Shown here piece after piece: positions 1 through 6,943 of a stretch of DNA of 20,106 nucleotides (its first letter is position 1; each line of letters starts with the position of its first letter). Below the pieces are notes generated by a model. It was not told where the DNA came from. It saw only the letters and a list, made by a program, of their open reading frames with translations, and searched no databases. The position numbers and the translations under genes were made by a program. The stretch lies in the NCBI GenBank assembly GCA_963594655.1, contig CAVBFD010000046.1, positions 1 to 20,106 on the forward strand, given 5' to 3'. The stretch is from Colivivens sp963594655. Its GTDB lineage: Bacteria; Bacteroidota; Bacteroidia; Bacteroidales; Bacteroidaceae.

Positions 1-26
1 CTGATGTATCTGTCCTCTATATTCAT
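1..26 (-). CDS. Start of an unidentified gene leaving the left edge (partial)
   Basis: Only the first eight full codons are visible (MNIEDRYI, then a partial codon), reading leftwards from an ATG at 26. I do not recognise the protein and assign no function. The start is credible because an AAAGGAGA Shine-Dalgarno sequence lies eight bases upstream and a TACCTTTG -7 promoter box lies further up. Strong Shine-Dalgarno sites are uncommon among the other genes in this window, so this gene may be efficiently translated. It is downstream of the YigZ gene but has its own promoter. Confidence 0.6.
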
Positions 27-33
27 AATTGTG

Positions 34-41
34 TCTCCTTT
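34..41 (-). promoter_or_regulatory. Strong Shine-Dalgarno site for the left-edge gene
   Basis: The minus strand reads AAAGGAGA, spaced about eight bases from the ATG at 26. It fixes the start of the partial gene and contrasts with the A-rich leaders lacking a Shine-Dalgarno site elsewhere in the window. Confidence 0.65.
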
Positions 42-58
42 ATAATCATTACCGTATG

Positions 59-88
59 CAAAGGTACTGTTTTATCCGCAAACACAAA
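59..88 (-). promoter_or_regulatory. Bacteroidetes-type promoter for the left-edge gene
   Basis: The -7 box TACCTTTG (66 to 59 on the minus strand) matches TAnnTTTG. A TTTG that can serve as the -33 box lies 18 bases upstream (88 to 85); another at 82-79 is too close. The promoter sits between the YigZ stop codon and the partial gene's ATG. Confidence 0.55.
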
Positions 89-124
89 ATGAATTCGGAC
101 ATTTATTTCAAAAACATTGACATT

Positions 125-718
125 TCACATAAACGTCAATGACTCCACTTTGGACAGGCGTTCGGTAAGTTGCAGGAGCAGGCCCTTGCGTATACGGAGA
201 GTCATAGTGCAGTCGCTGTCATACCCTTGAACGATAATCTTCACATCCATGTCCTTCACCACCTTCATCACCGCGTTCATGAAAGGGAACTCAAAGCGGA
301 AGGACACATCCACGTCTACTGTCTTCTCTATGACGGTAGCGTTTTCCAGAGCCTCGATTGCCGCCTGTCTGTAAGCCGCTATCAAACCGCTCGTGCCGAG
401 TTTGATGCCACCGAAATAGCGCACGACAACAATCAGTATGTTGGTAAGCCCATAGGAGTTGATTTGTCCAAGAATCGGTTTTCCCGCCGTGCCGGATGGC
501 TCTCCGTTGTCGTTGGCACGGAACTCGTCCCTTTCCGGCCCGATCATATAAGCGTAACAGGCGTGACGCGCGTCATAGAACCGTTTCTGGTATTCAGCCA
601 CCGTAGCCTTCACCTCCTCCACCGACTCGACGGGAATGGCAAAAGCAAGGAACTTACTCCGTTTCTCCGAGTAAGTTCCTTCCGCTGTTTCCGCTATAGT
701 CCTGAACCGGTCTGTCAT
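125..718 (-). CDS. yigZ: YigZ/IMPACT family protein
   Basis: A 197-residue protein of the YigZ (UPF0029/IMPACT) family. The N-terminal IMPACT domain carries the hallmark DNGEPSGTAGKPIL near residues 70-83 and VVVRYFGGIKLGTSGL near 97-112. The C-terminal 60 or so residues fit the DUF1949 ferredoxin-like domain. Length is normal for bacterial members (about 200). The biochemical role in bacteria is not settled; the eukaryotic relative IMPACT acts in translation control through GCN1. The ATG overlaps the stop of the DUF1015 gene (ATGA), which points to translational coupling as last gene of the serC-serA-DUF1015-yigZ unit. No convincing terminator follows it. Confidence 0.9.
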   Translation of the reverse strand: MTDRFRTIAETAEGTYSEKRSKFLAFAIPVESVEEVKATVAEYQKRFYDARHACYAYMIGPERDEFRANDNGEPSGTAGKPILGQINSYGLTNILIVVVRYFGGIKLGTSGLIAAYRQAAIEALENATVIEKTVDVDVSFRFEFPFMNAVMKVVKDMDVKIIVQGYDSDCTMTLRIRKGLLLQLTERLSKVESLTFM

Positions 719-1983
719 GAGAGTTTATGGATTACGAGACCCGAACGGAGCTTCGGCTCAAACCATGTGGCCTTAGGCGGCATAATCTTGCCTGAGTCGG
801 CAATGTTCATGATTTGCTCCATAGTCACAGGATAGAGAGCGAGGGCAAGCCTCATCTCGCCACTGTCCACACGGCGCTTCAGTTCTCCCAGTCCCCTCAA
901 TCCACCAACGAAGTCGATTCGCTTGTCGCGTCGCAGGTCTTTTATTCCCAAGATATTGTCAAGGATAAGACGTGAGGAGATACTGACATCAAGCACCTCA
1001 ATCGGGTCGCTCTCGTCGTACGTACCTGCCTTGGCCTTCAGACTGTACCACTCTCCGTCGAGATACAAGGAGAACTCATGCATCTCCTGCGGGCGGTATT
1101 CGTCCGTTCCCTTCTTCACAACCACGAAATCCTTTTCCAGTGCCTTCAAGAACTCCTCAGACGTAAGTCCGTTCAAGTCCTTCACCACACGGTTGTAGTC
1201 GAGGATGGTCAGTTGACTCGCTGGGAAGCATACAGCCATGAAATAGTTGTACTCCTCATCACCCCTGTGGTTCGGGTTCTGCCGGGCCTTCTCCTCCCCT
1301 ATCAGAGCCGCAGCCGCACTGCGGTGGTGACCGTCGGCGATGTAGAGCGAAGGAATCTTGGCAAACTCACAGGTAATGGTCTTTATGTCGGCATCGTCAC
1401 CAACGCACCACAGACGGTGGCGGAAGCCGTCGACAGGAGCCACAAAGTCGTATTCAGGTTCAGTAGCCGCATACTTGGCGACAATCGTCGAGAGTGTCTC
1501 GTTGTCTGGATAGGCGAAGAACACAGGTTCGATATTGGCGTCGTTCACACGGACATGCTTCATGCGGTCCTCCTCCTTGTCGGCACGTGTCAACTCATGT
1601 TTCTTGATGACTCCTGCCTTATAATCCCCACTGTACGCGCCTACCACGATACCATACTGGGTCTTCTCCTTGTTGCCGTTGGCCGGCAGGGACGCAGTCT
1701 GCGCATAGATGTAGTACATCTCCTTCTTGTCCTGCACGAGCCACCCCTTGTCCTGAAACTTCTTGAACTGACGGGCAGCCTCCTCGTAGACACGTGGGTC
1801 GTACTCACTGGTACCCGGCTCGAAGTTGATCTCAGGCTTGATGATGTGGTAGAGCGACTTCTCGTTGTCACCTGCCTCGGCACGCGCTTCCTCAGAGTCA
1901 AGCACGTCGTATGGGCGGCTCTCCACCTGCTCCACACAGTCCCTCGGCGGACGCACTCCCCTGAACGGTTTTACTATTGCCAT
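715..1983 (-). CDS. DUF1015 family protein in the serine operon
   Basis: A 422-residue soluble protein recognisable as DUF1015 from the N-terminal VKPFRGVRPP (residues 5-14) and a central YIADGHHRSAAAA (214-226). No signal peptide or membrane segment is seen. The biochemical function is not established. The DGHHR signature recalls the active-site or nucleotide-binding motif of ParB/Srx-fold enzymes such as the archaeal ADP-dependent serine kinase; that is my inference and is not proof of homology. It lies 35 bases after serA and overlaps yigZ by four bases, so it is co-transcribed with serine biosynthesis. I recall serC-serA-DUF1015 neighbourhoods in other Bacteroidetes and in Clostridia, which supports a role in serine or phosphoserine metabolism. 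Confidence 0.85.
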   Translation of the reverse strand: MAIVKPFRGVRPPRDCVEQVESRPYDVLDSEEARAEAGDNEKSLYHIIKPEINFEPGTSEYDPRVYEEAARQFKKFQDKGWLVQDKKEMYYIYAQTASLPANGNKEKTQYGIVVGAYSGDYKAGVIKKHELTRADKEEDRMKHVRVNDANIEPVFFAYPDNETLSTIVAKYAATEPEYDFVAPVDGFRHRLWCVGDDADIKTITCEFAKIPSLYIADGHHRSAAAALIGEEKARQNPNHRGDEEYNYFMAVCFPASQLTILDYNRVVKDLNGLTSEEFLKALEKDFVVVKKGTDEYRPQEMHEFSLYLDGEWYSLKAKAGTYDESDPIEVLDVSISSRLILDNILGIKDLRRDKRIDFVGGLRGLGELKRRVDSGEMRLALALYPVTMEQIMNIADSGKIMPPKATWFEPKLRSGLVIHKLS

Positions 1984-2018
1984 AGTTACAGAGTATTTAG
2001 TCCTTAGTCAGACAAAAA

Positions 2019-2939
2019 TCATTTGTTCACCTGGAACTTCGTGACGCCATCCTTGATGAAGCCCACAATCTGGTTTGCAGCCGCGATACCGGCGTTGGTG
2101 TTTGCTTCGGCAGTCTGCGCGCCCATCTTCTTGGGAGTTGAGAAGTAACGTCCCTCGAACGCCTTGAACTGTTCGTCGGCATCCGGCTTGATGTCAGTGA
2201 TATACTTCAGGTCTGTGCGTTCAGCCAAGAGTTCAATGAGTTCCGGTTCGTTGATAACCTCCTTGCGCGCGGTATTGATAAGGATAGCGTCCTTCTTCAT
2301 AGTACCAACCAAAGCCTTGTTGATGCTGAGCTTGGTCTCCGCCGTAGCAGGAATATGAAGGGACACGATATCGCAAGTCTTGAAGAGCTCCTCCTGGCTT
2401 GCCGCTGCATGGACACCTGCACTCTCGATTGCCTCGGCAGGACAATAAGCGTCGAATGCGCTCACCTCCATGTCAAAGCCCTTGGCTATGCGGGCCACGT
2501 TACGTCCCACATTTCCGAACGCAAGGATACCGAGTCTCTTGCCCTTCAGTTCCGTTCCGGCCTTACCGTTGTAGAAGTTGCGCACGGCATAAACCAACAT
2601 ACCGAACACCAGTTCCGCCACAGCGTTGGCGTTCTGTCCCGGGGTGTTCATGACCACCACGTTGTGTGCGGTAGCAGCCTGAAGGTCCACATTATCGTAT
2701 CCTGCACCTGCCCTCACTACAATCTTCATGTTCTTGGCAGCGTCAAGCACCTCAGCGTCAATCTTGTCGGATCGGATGATTACCGCATCCACGTCAGCCA
2801 CAGCGGCCAAAAGCTGGGACTTCTCCGTATACTTCTCCAAGAGAGCCAGTTCGAATCCGGCGTCCTCAATGATTTTCTTTATTCCGGCAACTGCAGGAGC
2901 GGCGAATGGCTTCTCAGTCGCAATCAATACCTTTGTCAT
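2019..2939 (-). CDS. serA: D-3-phosphoglycerate dehydrogenase, short form
   Basis: First step of phosphorylated serine biosynthesis: 3-phosphoglycerate to 3-phosphohydroxypyruvate with NAD. The 306-residue protein has only the substrate- and NAD-binding domains of the D-2-hydroxyacid dehydrogenases and lacks the C-terminal ACT/ASB domain used for serine feedback in E. coli SerA. Visible motifs are RAGAGYDNVD (76-85), a Rossmann loop AFGNVG (140-145) with Ala replacing the first usual Gly, and INTARKEV (221-228) with the substrate arginine R225. Where most family members have catalytic His in TPHxG, this protein reads TPKKMG (268-273), and the usual Glu region reads TDIKPDAD. This resembles Bacteroides SerA as I remember it. 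It follows serC by 80 bases; the partnership supports SerA over other 2-hydroxyacid dehydrogenases. Confidence 0.88.
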   Translation of the reverse strand: MTKVLIATEKPFAAPAVAGIKKIIEDAGFELALLEKYTEKSQLLAAVADVDAVIIRSDKIDAEVLDAAKNMKIVVRAGAGYDNVDLQAATAHNVVVMNTPGQNANAVAELVFGMLVYAVRNFYNGKAGTELKGKRLGILAFGNVGRNVARIAKGFDMEVSAFDAYCPAEAIESAGVHAAASQEELFKTCDIVSLHIPATAETKLSINKALVGTMKKDAILINTARKEVINEPELIELLAERTDLKYITDIKPDADEQFKAFEGRYFSTPKKMGAQTAEANTNAGIAAANQIVGFIKDGVTKFQVNK

Positions 2940-2957
2940 TTTTTCAGTGTATTAAAC

Positions 2958-3003
2958 GGCAAGGTTCCGGATTCCCCACATGTACAGAAAAACCGGAACC
3001 GCC
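2958..3003 (-). other. Perfect hairpin between serC and serA
   Basis: The 80-base serC-serA gap holds an exact 8-bp inverted repeat, GGTTCCGG / CCGGAACC (3000-2993 and 2970-2963), enclosing a 22-base loop. A further GGC/GCC pair (3003-3001 with 2960-2958) can extend it past a two-base bulge. No T-run follows, so it is unlikely to be an intrinsic terminator. Possible roles are an mRNA-processing or stabilising stem, or a cis-regulatory structure limiting serA expression; the sequence alone cannot decide. Confidence 0.45.
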
Positions 3004-3019
3004 ATAGTTGTTTGTATCT

Positions 3020-4087
3020 TTAATGGTTGTTCTCGAATTCCTTCATGCATGCGACAAGTGCGTTCACACCTTCCACAGACATTGCGTTGTAGCATGACGC
3101 GCGGAAACCGCCCACGTCACGGTGACCCTTCACTCCGACCATACCCTTTGATGTGGCGAAATCAAGGAAGTCCTTCTCCAGTTCCTTGTACTCGTCCTTC
3201 AGCACGAACGTGATGTTCATGCGTGAACGGCTCGCCTCCTCGGCGGTGCCTACAAAGAGTTTGTTGCGGTCAATCTCAGCATACAGGATGTCGGCGCGTT
3301 CCTTCGCCAGCTTCTCCATCGCAGCCACACCGCCGTGAGCCTTGATGTAACGGAGGTTCATCATGGCGCAGTAGATAGGAACAACAGGAGGAGTGTTGAA
3401 CATAGACCCTTTCTTCACGTGTGTGCGGTAGTCGAGCATGGTTGGAATCTGACGGCTCACCTTACCCAGTGCGTCCTCCTTCACAATCACGAAGGTGACA
3501 CCTGCCATGGACAGGTTCTTCTGCGCTCCGCCGTATATCATGGCGTACTTGCTTACGTCCACATGACGTGAGAAGATGTCGGACGACATGTCGGCGATGA
3601 CCGGTACCGGAGAGTCCAAGTCCTCACGGAGTTCAGTACCGTAGATTGTATTGTTGGATGTGATGTGCAGGTAGTCCGCGTCAGCGGGAATCTCGAAGTC
3701 GCGTGGAACATAGGTGAAGTTCTTGTCGGCTGAAGAAGCCACTTCCACAACCTCACCGAAGAGTTTGGCCTCCTTCTCAGCCTTTGTAGCCCACACACCT
3801 GTGTTCAGGTAAGCGGCCTTCTTCTCCAGGAAGTTATAGGGAACCATACAGAACTCCAGACTGGCGCCACCGCCAAGGAACAGTACGGAGTAACCCTCCG
3901 GGATGTCAAGCAGCTCCTTGAACAGAGCCACAGCCTCATCAACGACTGGTTGGAAATCCTTAGCGCGGTGGCTGATTTCCATCAAAGAAAGTCCTGAACC
4001 GTTAAAGTCCAAGCAAGCGGCGGCAGTAGCTTCAATCACCTCACGTGGAAGGATTGACGGTCCCGCATTGAAATTATACTTCTTCAT
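3020..4087 (-). CDS. serC: Phosphoserine aminotransferase
   Basis: PLP enzyme that converts 3-phosphohydroxypyruvate plus glutamate to O-phosphoserine (and acts in PLP synthesis in some bacteria). The 355-residue length is standard. The N-terminus NFNAGPSILP (5-14) is diagnostic, followed by LFLGGGASLEF (69-79), SNNTIYGTE (144-152), ADMSSDIFSR (165-174) and the PLP lysine K190 in YGGAQKNLSMAG. The ATG at 4087 is preceded by an A/T-rich leader with no strong Shine-Dalgarno site. It is first gene of the serine unit, and its promoter overlaps the terminator of the upstream unit. Confidence 0.95.
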   Translation of the reverse strand: MKKYNFNAGPSILPREVIEATAAACLDFNGSGLSLMEISHRAKDFQPVVDEAVALFKELLDIPEGYSVLFLGGGASLEFCMVPYNFLEKKAAYLNTGVWATKAEKEAKLFGEVVEVASSADKNFTYVPRDFEIPADADYLHITSNNTIYGTELREDLDSPVPVIADMSSDIFSRHVDVSKYAMIYGGAQKNLSMAGVTFVIVKEDALGKVSRQIPTMLDYRTHVKKGSMFNTPPVVPIYCAMMNLRYIKAHGGVAAMEKLAKERADILYAEIDRNKLFVGTAEEASRSRMNITFVLKDEYKELEKDFLDFATSKGMVGVKGHRDVGGFRASCYNAMSVEGVNALVACMKEFENNH

Positions 4088-4134
4088 CTTTAGGTTTGTT
4101 TGAATTATATCCAGTTAATTATTATATACAGATT

Positions 4135-4162
4135 AAAAAATGCCGTCGGCAATTCCAACGGC
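4135..4162 (-). terminator. Intrinsic terminator after miaA, overlapping the serC promoter
   Basis: On the minus strand an 8-bp stem, GCCGTTGG / CCGACGGC with one G-U pair and loop AATTG (4162-4142), is followed by ATTTTTT (4141-4135). It ends the transcript coming from miaA, 170 bases after that gene's stop. The reverse strand also gives a stem followed by AAAATT, so activity there would be weak. The -7 box of the serC promoter shares the first base of the stem, so a serC transcript would start inside the hairpin and would not contain it whole. Confidence 0.65.
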
Positions 4163-4193
4163 AAAATTAATCTTTTATATTGAACCCACCAAA
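4162..4193 (-). promoter_or_regulatory. serC-serA-DUF1015-yigZ promoter
   Basis: The -33 box TTTG (4193-4190) and the -7 box TAATTTTG (4169-4162) are separated by 20 bases, close to the Bacteroidetes sigma-ABfr consensus TTTG-N19-TAnnTTTG. Transcription would start about seven bases downstream, within the terminator hairpin, leaving a leader of roughly 65 bases before the serC ATG. Confidence 0.6.
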
Positions 4194-4329
4194 GCCTTAG
4201 ATGAAAAACTGTCCGCTTTGATTGTAAAATAATTCTATCCCCAACTATTTATCCATTCGGATTTGCAATTCAGAAAACGACTTTCCACCATATTTTCTGT
4301 TTGCTGACACTTTGAACATAGTGGTGTTG

Positions 4330-5097
4330 TCAGAGGTTTCCGCCCCACCAACGCCTCACCGTGTCCAGCCGCTCACAGGTCGGCATCTCCGTATCCAACC
4401 AGTTGATGTGGGTCCCACGTTTCTCCATGCCCCTGAACCAAGTCATCTGACGCTTGGCGAACTGATGGATTGCAATCTCCAGCAGGTCGTGCATCTCGCC
4501 GTAGGACAACTTGCCAAGTATGTAAAGTGTAAGGTACTTGTACTCCAGTCCGTAATGGATCAAGGCTTCGGTACTGACCCCGGAGTCGATGAGCCGTCTT
4601 ACCTCGTCCACCATCCCAGCCTCAAGCCGTTGGTCCAGCCGCGCCGAAATCTTGGTGCGCCGATCGTCACGTGATATGGAGAGACCCACCACCAGACTGC
4701 GCAGTTGCGGACATTGCCTGCCGTCGAACTCATAGTTCTTCAGCACACTCTCGATGTAGAGTCCCGTACCGCCACAGAGGATAGGCACACGTCCCCTCGA
4801 CTTGATGTCGCTGTAAGCCTCATGGAAGTCATGCTGAAACCGGTACACGCTGTAGAGTGTCCCGGGTTCGGCAATGTCAATAAGATGATAAGGAATCCTC
4901 CGTCCGTCCACCTCATAGTCCTCAAGGTCTTTACCAGTTCCGAGATCCATACCACGGTATACCTGACGGCTGTCGGCACTGATAATCTCGCCGTCCATCT
5001 CCCTTGCAAGGAGTACGGCAAAACCGGTCTTTCCACAGGCGGTGGGTCCCGTGACCGTCAGCAGGTCGTACGGCATACCGTCCTTGTCCGTATTCAT
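4330..5097 (-). CDS. miaA: tRNA dimethylallyltransferase (MiaA), lacking the insertion domain
   Basis: MiaA transfers a dimethylallyl group to N6 of A37 in tRNAs reading UNN codons. The catalytic core is clear: P-loop GPTACGKT (17-24), SADSRQVYRGMDLGTGKD (40-57) with catalytic Asp42, CGGTGLYIESVL (108-119), and C-terminal IHQFAKRQMTWFRG. From the ATG at 5097 the protein is 255 residues, against roughly 300-310 in typical members. The missing part is the middle: YEF after ESVLKN passes directly through DGRQCPQLR to VVGLSISRDDRR, without the helical insertion domain that binds the anticodon stem. The reading frame stays open. I prefer the ATG at 5097 because it lies four bases past the upstream stop; an ATG at 5136 would overlap that gene by 35 bases. 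Activity is uncertain; another MiaA paralogue may exist elsewhere. Confidence 0.88.
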   Translation of the reverse strand: MNTDKDGMPYDLLTVTGPTACGKTGFAVLLAREMDGEIISADSRQVYRGMDLGTGKDLEDYEVDGRRIPYHLIDIAEPGTLYSVYRFQHDFHEAYSDIKSRGRVPILCGGTGLYIESVLKNYEFDGRQCPQLRSLVVGLSISRDDRRTKISARLDQRLEAGMVDEVRRLIDSGVSTEALIHYGLEYKYLTLYILGKLSYGEMHDLLEIAIHQFAKRQMTWFRGMEKRGTHINWLDTEMPTCERLDTVRRWWGGNL

Positions 5098-5101
5098 TTC
5101 C

Positions 5102-6823
5102 CTATCTGTTTCCCGCGTCATCATACTGTCCGTCATTATTGTCGGGGGCGAAGAGCAGGGCCGTCTCCCTCGCCTCCGCCTTCCTCACCCAATCCTCTGG
5201 CACGAACCTCCAGTGGTTCATCGGCTTAGGATAGACATCCTTCTTCTCCCTCACGTACTGCATGAGGTAATACCTTATGTCATGGTCGGTGACCGACACG
5301 ATACGTTTCTCAATCTCGTCCTTCGACAGTTCCGCTCCCTTGGTCAACAACTCACCCCCGCCGTTCGCCCTGTAGGCGGTCATGCAACAGGTGTACAGCC
5401 TGTCCTGTTCAAACGGAGATCCTTCAGCCATACTTATTATGGTCACTCTCTCCCCATCCCCTTTCCTCACATCCACCTCGTAGCGGATGCCGGCAGCCGA
5501 GTCGAAGTTGAATATGAAGTTCTTGAAACCCAGGCGCGCCGGGTTGGCCTTCATCGGGCTGGTCTGCAGGAAGGGGCTGTTCTCATCCTTCATTTGGTAG
5601 ATCCATCCGGCGTAACTCATCTCAAGGTACGACTTAATCTCATGTCCGTAGAGTTTCAGTGTGTAAAGTCGGTCCTCGAACCGGTAGATGTTGAACAGGT
5701 CACTCATCTTCACCTTACCTGCACTGATTACAGCGTTGAAGAAGAGAGGGGCTGCAAACGAAATGTCCGCGCCGCTCACCTTCAGTTGCAGATGCTGTAT
5801 GAGGTCGATGTAAGCCGATGACCCGAAATAAGAATCTGTAATCCTCAGGTCGTCGTGCAGCTCGCCCAGATACTCCGACGCAAACTTGCTCACCGCCTGA
5901 TAGTCGCGGAAGAAATGGTGGCGGAAGGTCTGGCTGTGCTGGTTCTTCACCGTACCTATGTAGTGAATCTTGCCCTTCATGCAGTGACCTGTCACCTTCT
6001 TGTCAGCGTCCAGCGCAAACTCGATGTTCACCTGCGCCACACTGTAGGCATAACTGCCGGGATTGATGCACAGCACCTTCTTACCCGACGGACCCACAAC
6101 CTCCTCCATGTTGTTGGCATGGTCGTGGCCGTACAGAATAAGGTCGAAGCCGTCAACCGACATCGCCGTGCGTCTGGTGGCGTTCTCACGGTACTCATCG
6201 GTGATGATGCCCTCGTCCATTCCCGAATGGAACACGCCCACGATGAAGTCCGGGTGTTCCCGCTCCTTCACTATCCTCATCCACTTGGCGGCACTCTCAG
6301 TGATGTCCTCGAACCTCATGCCCTGCCACACCGCCTTGGGAATCCAGTGGGGAATGGCAGGTGTGACGAAACCGAGGACAGCTATCCTCACCCCACTGCG
6401 CGTGAACACGGCATACGGTTGGAAGTAAGGATCCCCGGTGGACGTGTCCACCGCATTGGCGGCCAGCACGGGGAAGTTACAGTCGTCCACATACTTGTCG
6501 AACACCGCATGGCCCGTCTCCAGATCATGGTTGCCAATCACCGCAGCGTCATACCCTATGAAGTTGCAGAAGTCCGCCACACCGTGCGTCTTTCTGCCGC
6601 TGATGAAGTTGAAGTAATACGACGTAGGCTCGCCCTGCAGCATGTCGCCGCCGTCAATAAGGATGGTACTGCCCGGACGTTTCTGGCACTCCTGGGCCAC
6701 ATAGGCGTAGACCCTCTGCAGACTGCCTTTTCCCCATCGGGTGTGCCGGAAATCAAACGGGAAGTAATTGCCATGGATGTCACTTGTGAATATTATCCGT
6801 ACTTTTCTTTTTTCTCCTTCCAT
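5102..6823 (-). CDS. Metallophosphatase / 5'-nucleotidase family protein
   Basis: A 573-residue two-domain protein of the UshA/5'-nucleotidase type. The N-terminal calcineurin-like metallophosphatase domain has the metal ligands in order: TSDIHGN (D15, H17), DGGDMLQG (57-64), IGNHDLE (96-102), FHSGMDE (H199) and YGHDHANN (H233, H235). The C-terminal part (about 330-530) fits the 5'-nucleotidase substrate domain, including YRFEDRLYTLKLYGHEIKSYLE. Most relatives are exported, but this one begins MEGEKRKVRIIFTSD with no signal peptide, so it is predicted to be cytoplasmic. The ATG at 6823 is chosen over an adjacent TTG. Its own promoter lies just upstream and miaA follows after four bases, so the two are probably co-transcribed. 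Substrate unknown. Confidence 0.88.
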   Translation of the reverse strand: MEGEKRKVRIIFTSDIHGNYFPFDFRHTRWGKGSLQRVYAYVAQECQKRPGSTILIDGGDMLQGEPTSYYFNFISGRKTHGVADFCNFIGYDAAVIGNHDLETGHAVFDKYVDDCNFPVLAANAVDTSTGDPYFQPYAVFTRSGVRIAVLGFVTPAIPHWIPKAVWQGMRFEDITESAAKWMRIVKEREHPDFIVGVFHSGMDEGIITDEYRENATRRTAMSVDGFDLILYGHDHANNMEEVVGPSGKKVLCINPGSYAYSVAQVNIEFALDADKKVTGHCMKGKIHYIGTVKNQHSQTFRHHFFRDYQAVSKFASEYLGELHDDLRITDSYFGSSAYIDLIQHLQLKVSGADISFAAPLFFNAVISAGKVKMSDLFNIYRFEDRLYTLKLYGHEIKSYLEMSYAGWIYQMKDENSPFLQTSPMKANPARLGFKNFIFNFDSAAGIRYEVDVRKGDGERVTIISMAEGSPFEQDRLYTCCMTAYRANGGGELLTKGAELSKDEIEKRIVSVTDHDIRYYLMQYVREKKDVYPKPMNHWRFVPEDWVRKAEARETALLFAPDNNDGQYDDAGNR

Positions 6824-6842
6824 CAAGAATTCTATTTGGTTA

Positions 6843-6875
6843 CAAAGTTAGTACAAATAAGTGTAAACACCAAAA
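6843..6875 (-). promoter_or_regulatory. Promoter of the metallophosphatase-miaA unit
   Basis: The minus strand has TTTTG (6875-6871), a 20-base spacer and TAACTTTG (6850-6843), a near-perfect Bacteroidetes -33/-7 pair. The predicted start lies about 10-15 bases before the ATG at 6823, giving a very short leader. Confidence 0.65.
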
Positions 6876-6943
6876 CAATCATGACAAATCGTCCGCCGCA
6901 GGGTCCACAAGCCCCACCGCCCGGTAGCGGGAAGGGACTCCCA

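Noticed and set aside
4235..4291. 18-codon frame upstream of serC with three Ser codons, a possible serine leader peptide
   Set aside because: It lies upstream of the predicted serC promoter, the Ser codons are scattered (4, 11, 16), and it belongs to the untranslated tail of the miaA transcript. It would matter only if serC starts transcription higher up.
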